NCBI GenBank assembly: GCA_030607105.1
Contig: JAUWFF010000055.1
Coordinates: 1-7,101 of the forward strand
Direction of reading: 5' to 3'
Length of the DNA stretch: 7,101 nt
Origin: Filomicrobium sp.
GTDB lineage: Bacteria > Pseudomonadota > Alphaproteobacteria > Rhizobiales > Hyphomicrobiaceae
Shown here in pieces: positions 1-6,600 of the stretch; the stretch's first letter is position 1; each line of letters begins with the position of its first letter. The position numbers and the translations under genes are program-made. The notes below the pieces were generated by a model. It was given only the letters and a program-made list of their open reading frames with translations. It was not told the DNA's origin and searched no databases.

Positions 1-297
1 GCAGTATCATGTTGATGCAGCGCAAAATAATTCAACTATCCACTGCCGCGACTAATCGTCCGCAACGTAGTTTCAGGGCTAAGTGCGACCGCATGACCGG
101 ACTGGGTCATATTGAACAGCCCTAAGGTTGCTAAAATTGAATTGGTATACTTAAAATTGAAAATCGATCCTGTCTCGCTATTTTTTACAGCAGTCAGAAC
201 ATTAAAAACGTAGTTTGACTGTACTTGGGCTCGGGGGAATAATCGTGCTCCCTTGTCGTGTAACGCGTCCAAGCAAGGTTGGGTCCACCCTACCTCG
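1..297. other. Intergenic or gene-remnant stretch without a supported gene
   Basis: No reading frame here looks like a real protein. The + frame from base 3 is open from the left edge to a TAA at 123-125 and could be the tail of an upstream gene, but its composition is unremarkable and I do not recognise it. A minus-strand frame at 36-272 has no ribosome binding site or recognisable motif and I treat it as chance. The part from about 124 to 215 is clearly richer in A/T than the rest of the window and contains a TATACT box at 146-151 and two copies of TAAAATTGA (132-140 and 152-160), so it may hold a promoter. No convincing -35 box lies at the right distance. Confidence 0.5.
132..160. repeat. 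Short direct repeat, TAAAATTGA x2, 20-bp period
   Basis: The 9-mer TAAAATTGA occurs at 132-140 and again at 152-160, start to start 20 bp, close to two helical turns. The 11 bases between the copies contain TATACT, similar to a -10 element. Same-face repeats around a -10 box can be binding sites for a regulator, but two copies of an AT-rich 9-mer in an AT-rich stretch can also arise by chance. Confidence 0.35.
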
Positions 298-331
298 GTG
301 AACCGCCGCGCTTGCGGTCTTCACGACCATT

Positions 332-1054
332 ATGTTGGCTTTGCTCGGCCTATATCCGGCACTCCAGGCCACCGAAGCTCGTTGCAAGCAGGTTTGGGCT
401 GAAGCCGATGCCGCAAGCAACGTCTGGCTGGATTATTCCGATACGGCTTTCGCACCCTTTGGCGACATGCAACAAAACGGCTTCCGGCTGCGGGTTGTCG
501 GCGCTCCTGGTTGCCACAGCGACCAGTCCACCTCCGACGCGGTGGAGCTAAACGGGTTTGCAACCGTTGTATCGGCAGGCGGCGCCCTCATCGGCTACCT
601 GCTGCGGCTCGATCCGTTGATCCTGAAACTGTTTGTTAGCGCCGCATTCTCGAACCACTTAATCCGCCCGATTGATCGCCACAATCGAGTCCAGGGCCCG
701 GACGCTGTTATCAAGATGGTCGCCGAGTTCTGGTACAACATTGTCGATTACGGATTTGCATCCCTGAATGTCGCCTGGTCGCAGGCGCACCAAACACGCT
801 CTGTTGGCGCTCGGATTGGCTACAAGGTAATGCCTCACTTGTCTGTCGGGACAGAGGCGGGGCTCAATCTCGACCGGCAGGCCGCCTATAAGATCTACCG
901 GGCAGAAGGGTTGGATTACTTCACCGAACCGATTGACTATGGACGCATCGGAGCATTTACACGGTATGATTGCTATTGTGGAGAACTGTCGGCTGCCGCT
1001 GGCTTCGTTGGCGATCTCCGCGAAGAGCGATCGGCATATAGAACCCTCAATTAG
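332..1054 (+). CDS. bcsS: BcsS-like cellulose biosynthesis accessory protein, outer-membrane beta-barrel type, possibly decaying
   Basis: The 240-residue product resembles the alphaproteobacterial BcsS family, proteins linked to cellulose production whose exact role is poorly known. Visible family features are a strand starting GFRLRVVG (about 50-57), a GYLLRLDPLILKLF strand (about 89-101), the IRPIDRHNRVQG turn (111-122), then alternating amphipathic strands such as ASLNVAWSQAHQ (143-154) and RIGYKVMPHLSVGTEAG (161-177). This pattern suits a small outer-membrane barrel. The ATG at 332 leaves only a short hydrophobic lead ending ALQA (10-13) with no positive n-region and no clear Shine-Dalgarno. 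The frame is open upstream only to a TGA at 299-301, and the codons between add hydrophobic residues, which hints at a lost start. At the 3' end TAG at 1052-1054 is followed in frame by Ile-Lys-Arg-Phe and TGA (1067-1069), a typical barrel end. No bcsA, bcsB or other cellulose gene lies nearby. I am fairly sure of the family and unsure whether the gene is intact. Confidence 0.6.
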   Translation: MLALLGLYPALQATEARCKQVWAEADAASNVWLDYSDTAFAPFGDMQQNGFRLRVVGAPGCHSDQSTSDAVELNGFATVVSAGGALIGYLLRLDPLILKLFVSAAFSNHLIRPIDRHNRVQGPDAVIKMVAEFWYNIVDYGFASLNVAWSQAHQTRSVGARIGYKVMPHLSVGTEAGLNLDRQAAYKIYRAEGLDYFTEPIDYGRIGAFTRYDCYCGELSAAAGFVGDLREERSAYRTLN

Positions 1055-1100
1055 ATCAAGCGGTTCTGATGCCGTGAAGCTGGCCGTATCGGTGAAGAGT

Positions 1101-1106
1101 AGGAGG
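1101..1106 (+). promoter_or_regulatory. Strong Shine-Dalgarno AGGAGG deciding the start at 1113
   Basis: AGGAGG lies six bases before the ATG at 1113. It is the best ribosome binding site in the window. It sets the start of the small secreted protein, although its frame stays open back to 933 inside the bcsS-like gene. Confidence 0.8.
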
Positions 1107-1112
1107 ACGGCG

Positions 1113-1430
1113 ATGGTGTGGGTTCGGCCGCTTTGCCAGCTGGCTTTGTCGCACGCGATGGCCATTTGCGCCTGCGCGCTGATCTCCGCCCCGGCGCTTT
1201 CCAAGACATGTGCGTCTGAGGTTGTTTATGCCCGCGGCGAACCCGCTAGCTTCGAATGGATCGCCAGGATGAAGACGCATGCAAACTGGCGTGCGAAAGT
1301 CCGCGCTTTACCGAATCTGGGAGACCCTTACGCCAACTGGTCACGCGCGGAAAATTCCACCGAGCGCTGCTTTTCGGGAGCCGAGGGTACCGTTTGCCAG
1401 TTCACCGGAACACCCTGCCGAAAGGACTGA
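1113..1430 (+). CDS. Small secreted protein with four mature cysteines, function unknown
   Basis: The product is 105 residues. Arg5 and a hydrophobic stretch (about 7-29) ending PALS suggest a Sec signal peptide cut near residue 30, giving a periplasmic or exported protein of about 75 residues. The mature part has cysteines at 33, 86, 95 and 102, an even number that could form two disulfides. It also has several tryptophans (49, 59, 76) and a WSRA segment after a Tyr (73-79), and it ends TPCRKD. Small proteins with a YxxWSxA segment and a C-terminal Cys are, as I recall, frequent among unnamed rhizobial secreted proteins; I know no function for them. The start is fixed by the AGGAGG at 1101-1106. 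It begins 58 bases after the stop of the bcsS-like gene on the same strand, so the two may share a transcript, and a role at the cell surface is possible but unproven. A later Met at residue 16 would destroy the signal peptide and is less likely. Confidence 0.7.
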   Translation: MVWVRPLCQLALSHAMAICACALISAPALSKTCASEVVYARGEPASFEWIARMKTHANWRAKVRALPNLGDPYANWSRAENSTERCFSGAEGTVCQFTGTPCRKD

Positions 1431-1438
1431 CAACACAC

Positions 1439-1450
1439 GAGTGCGCACTC
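1439..1450. repeat. Perfect 12-bp palindrome GAGTGCGCACTC
   Basis: This sequence is its own reverse complement and lies eight bases after the TGA at 1428-1430. As RNA it could form only a short stem with almost no loop and has no following T-run, so it is a poor terminator. It could be a dimer-protein binding site or chance. Confidence 0.4.
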
Positions 1451-1575
1451 AGAAAATCTTGGTTCGCAGTCACATCCGATACAGCTCCGGCTAAGGTCTG
1501 TCTGCCACAAGTTTTGAGCACGAAACCTCGTGTCTGAGCCGCTTAATCCACAGCTCTCCTGCATCGATAACTGTC

Positions 1576-1603
1576 CTTGGACGGCCACATTTGCACGCTA
1601 CAC
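1576..1603 (+). promoter_or_regulatory. Possible promoter of the tetR-MFP-RND operon
   Basis: CTTGGA (1576-1581) and CTACAC (1598-1603), 16 bases apart, each match four of six positions of the alphaproteobacterial housekeeping pattern CTTGAC/CTATAT. The -10 candidate abuts and slightly overlaps the inverted repeat at 1602-1623, which is where a repressor site would block transcription. The match is weak and this is mainly an inference from position. Confidence 0.25.
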
Positions 1604-1623
1604 AAAACGAATGTTCGTTTTGT
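1602..1623. promoter_or_regulatory. Operator-like inverted repeat, probable TetR-family binding site
   Basis: ACAAAACGAA (1602-1611) and TTCGTTTTGT (1614-1623) are perfect reverse complements separated by TG. Ten matched bases per arm and 22 bp overall fit the size of operators bound by TetR-family dimers, often one or two dimers. The site lies about 80 bases before the probable start of the regulator gene and no divergent gene exists to its left. Autorepression of the tetR-MFP-RND operon is therefore the simplest reading. A transcriptional hairpin is less likely: the stem would be AT-rich with a loop too tight for full pairing and no proper T-tract. Confidence 0.7.
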
Positions 1624-1701
1624 ATGCGTTCATCATATGCGAACACCCTCGCGTCGCCGACCACACCGCAACGCCCAAATGCCGTCGTAAACAACACACA
1701 T

Positions 1702-2367
1702 ATGGCCAACACCATGCCGAAACTCAAAGCAGAAACACTCGAAGCACGTCGAGAGCACATCCTCAATGCAAGCGAGCGCTGCTTTGCGCGCTCCGGCTTT
1801 CACGGTTGCACCATGGCCGACATCTGCTCGGAAGCTGGCATCAGCGCCGGCGCGCTCTACGTACATTTTGAATCCAAGGAAGCCCTGATCGCGGGCATTG
1901 TCGAGCGCGACCGCACGCTGCTGACCGAACACTTCGCCGATCTGGCGCGAGCGCCTGACCTAACCGCGGCGCTAACCAAGTTGGGTGAGCATTACGCCGT
2001 CGACGAGCCCCATTACAAACGCGTCCTTAACCTTGAGATCGCCGCCGAAGCGACGAGAAACCCGCGCATCGCGGAGCTCTGCCTCGCCTGCGATCGCTTC
2101 GCCATCGACAACCTCACCGAGCTCATCACCCGCGCCACGAACGCAGGCCGTATAAATCCGGCCAACTCCGCCCACGAAACAGCACTAATGTTGTGCGTCC
2201 TCGGCGAGGGGCTGTTCTGGAGACGGGCCGTGGACGCCTCCTTTGACGCGAAATGCTTGATGCCCGCCGTGATGGGGTCGATCGCCGCATTGCTCAATTC
2301 CGCGCCAACGGGTGACGCCAAATCGGCTTCGCCGGCACAGCGAGTGCCGGCCCTAGAGGGACAATGA
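1702..2367 (+). CDS. TetR/AcrR-family transcriptional regulator of the adjacent efflux operon
   Basis: With the start at 1702 the protein is 221 residues, usual for TetR regulators. The N-terminal DNA-binding domain is clear: EARREHILNASERCFARSGF (helix 1, about 14-33), then the helix-turn-helix at about 37-57, containing TMADICSEAGIS and GALYVHFESKEAL. The rest (about 64-205) is the helical ligand-binding and dimer domain, which is poorly conserved, so the inducer cannot be predicted. A start at 1714 (MPKLKAE...) is equally plausible and gives 217 residues; neither has a visible Shine-Dalgarno. The frame is open to a TTG at 1591, and an ATG at 1624 exists, but those starts would put or press the coding region onto the inverted repeat at 1602-1623 and add a tail unlike the family. 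The stop overlaps the next start (ATGA, 2364-2367). It probably represses its own operon through the 1602-1623 site and releases it when a pump substrate binds. Confidence 0.9.
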   Translation: MANTMPKLKAETLEARREHILNASERCFARSGFHGCTMADICSEAGISAGALYVHFESKEALIAGIVERDRTLLTEHFADLARAPDLTAALTKLGEHYAVDEPHYKRVLNLEIAAEATRNPRIAELCLACDRFAIDNLTELITRATNAGRINPANSAHETALMLCVLGEGLFWRRAVDASFDAKCLMPAVMGSIAALLNSAPTGDAKSASPAQRVPALEGQ

Positions 2368-3647
2368 TGAAAAAGTGGATCTTCCTCGCAGTCTTGCTGA
2401 TCGCCGGTGGGGGCGCGGCTTATCTCGACCACGCCCACCACATCGATCTGCGCGCCACTGTGAAGCAGGGCGGAAAGATCATCGATGAGGTCGCTCAGTC
2501 GATGACTAAAGATGATGCTCACGCCGCCACCCAAAAGACCGGACGCGTTCCCAAGCGCATCCTTGCGCCAGCGGTCTCGATCGCGACGATCAAGCCGGAG
2601 CAGTTTGTCGAAAGGATTATGGTGACAGGCTCGCTCGTCGCACGTGAGGAAATCCTCATCGCGCCGGAAGTGGAAAGCCTTCGCGTTCTAACGCTGCAGG
2701 TCGAGGAAGGAGAAAGCGTCGCAAAGGGCCAGGTCATTGCCACCCTGGAGCGCGAAACCTTGCTTGCCAAGCGCGCACAAAACGACGCCAATCTGCGCCG
2801 AGCCGAAGCCGCCATCGCTCAGGCTAAGAGCCGCATCAAGGAGACCGAAGCCGTCCTCGACGAAGCCGCAGCCCAGCTAGAGCGCGCCAAACCCCTGCAG
2901 CAGCGGCGCATCCTTTCGGACGCAATCTTCGACCAGCGCCGTGCTGCCACCAGCACAGCCCGCGCACAGCTAGCCACAGCCAAAGACGGCGTCCTACTCG
3001 CTCAAGCAGAAAAAGCGCAAATTGAAGCACAGCGGCGCGAAGTTGTTTGGAGCCTGTCAAAAACAGAGATCCGGGCACCGACGGCCGGGCTCATTACGAG
3101 GCGCTCCGCGCGCATCGGTGATCTCGCCTCCGGCGGCAAGGCAGCCATGTTCCACCTGGCAAGGGACGGCGAAATCGAATTGGAAGCCGCGGTGACCGAA
3201 CCAAAACTCGCCCGCATTAGACCAGGCCAGAAAGTCGCCGTCCAAATCGCCGGAGCCGGCACCGTCGAAGGCGAAGTCAGGCTGGTATCCCCTGAAATCG
3301 ACCAAGCCACCAGGCTCGGCCGGGTTCGCGTCTTTCTCGGCAAGAACCCGCAACTGCGTATCGGCGCCTTCGGACGCGGAACGATTATAGCCAGCCGCAG
3401 CCAGGGTCTTGCAGCCCCACTCTCCGCCGTCCTGTTCATCGATGGCCAGGCCTTCGTTCAAAAGATCGTCGAGGGCAAGGTGAAATCCGTCCCTGTCGAA
3501 CTCGGCCTCACTTCACGCAACGGCATCGAAATTAAGTCAGGCCTGAGCAGCGGCGATGTAGTGGTTGCCAAGTCCGGATCGTTCCTGCGCGACGGTGACG
3601 CCGTCAGGCCGATCGCTGCAAATCAACAGGTCAGCGAGGTCCGCTAA
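2364..3647 (+). CDS. RND efflux periplasmic adaptor (membrane fusion protein, HlyD/AcrA-type)
   Basis: The 427-residue protein bridges an RND pump to an outer-membrane channel. Residues 4-20 form one hydrophobic segment after MMKK; there is no lipobox cysteine, so it is probably held in the inner membrane by this helix rather than by lipid. A polar linker (about 25-67) follows. The beta-barrel and lipoyl halves begin near 69, with IAPEVESLRVLTLQVEEGESVAKGQ as first lipoyl half. An Ala/Arg/Glu/Gln-rich alpha-helical hairpin spans about 130-230, and the second lipoyl half opens at KTEIRAPTAGLI (about 233-244). Barrel and membrane-proximal strands run to about 415. The start is ATG 2364 or ATG 2367 (ATGATGA); GAGG at 2356-2359 is 4 bases from the first and 7 from the second, so 2367 (MKKW) may be used. 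It overlaps tetR by four bases and shares one base with the RND gene (TAATG). The NolF proteins of rhizobia are in the same broad family, but I cannot assign that name. Confidence 0.92.
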   Translation: MMKKWIFLAVLLIAGGGAAYLDHAHHIDLRATVKQGGKIIDEVAQSMTKDDAHAATQKTGRVPKRILAPAVSIATIKPEQFVERIMVTGSLVAREEILIAPEVESLRVLTLQVEEGESVAKGQVIATLERETLLAKRAQNDANLRRAEAAIAQAKSRIKETEAVLDEAAAQLERAKPLQQRRILSDAIFDQRRAATSTARAQLATAKDGVLLAQAEKAQIEAQRREVVWSLSKTEIRAPTAGLITRRSARIGDLASGGKAAMFHLARDGEIELEAAVTEPKLARIRPGQKVAVQIAGAGTVEGEVRLVSPEIDQATRLGRVRVFLGKNPQLRIGAFGRGTIIASRSQGLAAPLSAVLFIDGQAFVQKIVEGKVKSVPVELGLTSRNGIEIKSGLSSGDVVVAKSGSFLRDGDAVRPIAANQQVSEVR

Positions 3648-6600
3648 TGAACATTTCGGCCTGGGCCATCCGCCAGCCTATACCGTCGCTTGTGCTTTTT
3701 TTGGTGCTCATGGTCCTGGGCTGGACCAGCTTCAACACGCTGCCGATTACGCGCTTTCCAAATATCGATGTGCCCGTCGTCCAAGTGTTGGTGACGCAAT
3801 CAGGCGCAGCCCCATCGGAGCTGGAGACCCAAGTCACCAAGAAGATCGAAGATGCGGTTGCCGGCATCACAGGCGTCAAGCATCAAAACTCATCGATCAC
3901 CGAGGGTTCCTCGCTCACTATGATCGAATTTCGCCTCGAGGTCGACGAGGACCGCGCTCTCAACGACGTCAAGGATGCGGTCGCACGCATCCGCAGCGAC
4001 CTGCCGCGCACCATTGATGAGCCCCTTGTTCAGCGGATCGAGATCGAAGGCCTTCCCATCGTCACCTACGGCGTGCAGGCTCCCAACATGTCGCCGGAAG
4101 AGCTCTCTTGGTTCGTCGACGAAACTATCAAGCGGCGGCTGCAAAGCGTCAAAGGTGTTTCAGCCGTCGACCGCGTCGGCGGTGTAACTCGCGAAATCCA
4201 TGTCACTCTTGATCCCGACCGGCTGCTCTCGCTCGGCATCACCGCAGGCGAAGTCAACGCCCAACTGCGCGCCACCAACGTCGACCTGGCCGGGGGACGC
4301 GGCGAAATCGCCAACCGCGAACAAGCAATTCGCACCCTTGCTGGCAAGAAGTCCGTCGCGGATCTCGCAGCGACCTCCATCGCTCTGTCGGGCGGGCGAG
4401 AAATACGCCTGGATGAACTGGGAACCGTTACCGATACCTGGGAAGAGCCGCGGACCTTTGCCGTGCTCGATGGCAAGTCCGTGGTGGCGTTCTCCGTTAC
4501 GCGCGGCAAGGGGGCAAGTGACACCACTGTCGCCGACGCCGTTGCTGCCAAGGTTGAGAAGATCCAGAACGACCATCCCGGCACCACCATCGCACGCATC
4601 GATAACACCGTCGACAACACCTACGGTACTTACGAAGCAACAATGAAGACCTTGCTCGAGGGCGCCGCTCTGGCTATCTTTGTGGTGTTCTTATTCCTGC
4701 GCGACCTGCGGGCGACAATAATCGCCGCCGTCGCTCTACCGCTGTCGATCATCCCGGCATTCTGGGCTATGAGCGCCGCCGGCTTCTCGCTCAATCTCGT
4801 CTCTCTACTCGCGATCACCATCGTCACCGGCATCCTTGTTGACGACGCCATCGTGGAGATAGAGAACATCGTCCGCCACACACGCATGGGCAAATCTGCC
4901 TATCGCGCTTCCCTCGAGGCCGCGGACGAAATTGGTCTGGCGGTGATCGCCATCACAGTCACTATTATCGCCGTCTTCGTGCCGGTCAGCTTTATGGGCG
5001 GCATCGCCGGACAGTACTTCAAGCAGTTCGGATTGACCGTCGCCTTCGCCGTCTTCTTTTCACTATTGGTCGCCCGCTTGATCACACCCCTGCTGGCCGC
5101 CTACTTCATGCGCACCGCTGAACCTGAGCAAAAAGAAGGTTGGATCATTCGCGCCTATACCCGCCTTGTGAGCTGGACGGTGCGCCGCAGGATCGCCACG
5201 GTCTTGCTCGGCTTGTTGATCTTCGCTGGCTCCATCGGCTCGTTCTATCTTTTGCCGTCAGGCTTTATACCGACCGAGGATCTTTCCAGGGCCCTGCTCG
5301 GCGTCGAACTTCCGCCCGGCACGCGATTGGAAGAGACGCGCGCCGTCACCGCGCGCATCGCCAGGCGCCTGAAAGAGAACCCGAACGTCAAAAGCGTCTT
5401 CGTCAACGGCGGCACGATCCTGGGTTCCGGCGCGGAAGTCCGCAAAGCTACCCTTGTCATCACGCTCATACCGAAAAGCCAACGCAAGAAAACACAGGCC
5501 GAAATCCAGGAAGATATGGGCCTGACGCTCTCCGAAATACCAGACATTCGTTACTGGTTCTTGATGGACAACGGCCAGCGGCAGTTCCAGCTCGTCGTCA
5601 CGGGTCCCTCCTCCAAGGACGTGGACCGCGTCGGGGCCGCACTGACAAGCCAATCCAAGCGCCTGCCTGCCCTGCTAAACGTCGTCTCGACCGCTGAGCT
5701 CGACCGCCCAGAACTGCGCGTCTATCCCAGAAGCGATATCGCCGCAGATCTCGGGGTCTCCACGCAGGCCATTTCCGAGGCCGTGCGCATCGCAACCATA
5801 GGCGACATTGGCGCCAACCTCGCCAAGTTTGACGTCGGCGACCGTCAGGTACCAATCCGCGTCAAGCTACCCGACACGTCACGCAGCGATCGCCAGTTGC
5901 TCGAAAACCTACAGATCCCGACGGCAACGGGTGCTCCCGTTCCACTGTCCGCGGTCGCCCGTTTCGAACTGGCCCAAGGCCCAACGGCCATCGACCGCTA
6001 TGATCGCAACCGACGCATTCTGATTGGCGCCGACCTCATCGGCAACACACCGCTTGGTGACGCCATCAACGCCGCGCTAGCCCTGCCCGCCGCCCAGAAC
6101 CTTCCCGACGGGGTCAAGGTCAAGCAATTCGGCGACGCCGAGATCATGGCTGAGGTGTTCGAAGGTTTTGCTAGGGCCATGGGCGCCGGGCTGATGATGG
6201 TCTACGCGGTCCTGGTTCTCCTGTTCGCCAGCTTCCTGCAACCGATTACTATTCTCTTTTCGCTGCCGCTTTCAATCGGAGGCGCTATCGTTGCACTCGC
6301 GCTGACCGGCAACCCGATCAGCCTCCCGGTGGTCATTGGCATCCTCATGCTGATGGGCATTGTCACCAAGAATGCGATCATGCTTGTCGACTTCGCCGTC
6401 GAACAGATCAAGCACGGGATGGATCGCAACGAAGCCATTATCGACGCCGGGCGCAAGCGGGCTCGTCCGATTGTCATGACGACGATCGCCATGGTGGGCG
6501 GCATGGTGCCCTCGGCTCTTGCATTGGATTCGGGTGGCGAATTCCGCTCGCCAATGGCCATCGCTGTGATCGGCGGTTTGATATCTTCGACCGTGCTTTC

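Larger units (their letters stand above)
1431..1701. other. Intergenic region between the secreted-protein gene and the pump operon
   Basis: I see no gene here. The stretch holds a 12-bp perfect palindrome just after the stop codon (1439-1450), a small hairpin with CACGA/TCGTG arms and an AACC loop (1519-1532), a possible promoter, and the large inverted repeat at 1602-1623. Neither hairpin is followed by a T-run, so no intrinsic terminator for the upstream gene can be named. Frames reading leftward across this region are shadows without ribosome sites. Confidence 0.6.

Noticed and set aside
9..125. Short + strand frame from the left edge (ATG at 9, stop at 123-125)
   Set aside because: Composition is basic and unremarkable, with no ribosome site visible; an upstream gene tail cannot be excluded but is not supported.
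36..272. Minus-strand 78-codon frame in the left region
   Set aside because: No ribosome site, no family resemblance, and it crosses the AT-rich direct repeat.
933..1112. Extended start for the small secreted protein
   Set aside because: The frame is open upstream but runs inside the bcsS-like gene, while AGGAGG six bases before ATG 1113 and the signal peptide fix the later start.
659..1204. Long minus-strand reading frame opposite the bcsS-like gene
   Set aside because: No ribosome site or recognisable domain; it overlaps two plausible + strand genes and is explained as their shadow.
1628..1644. GTTC...GAAC around CATATG as a second operator
   Set aside because: Only four bases per arm match; the central CATATG is not centred between them.
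2013..2534. Minus-strand frame across the tetR-MFP junction
   Set aside because: It is the complement of two well-supported genes and shows no domain.
3565..4017. + strand frame overlapping the MFP end and RND start
   Set aside because: It lies out of frame inside two clear genes and is rich in His, Arg and Pro, as expected of a shifted GC-rich frame.
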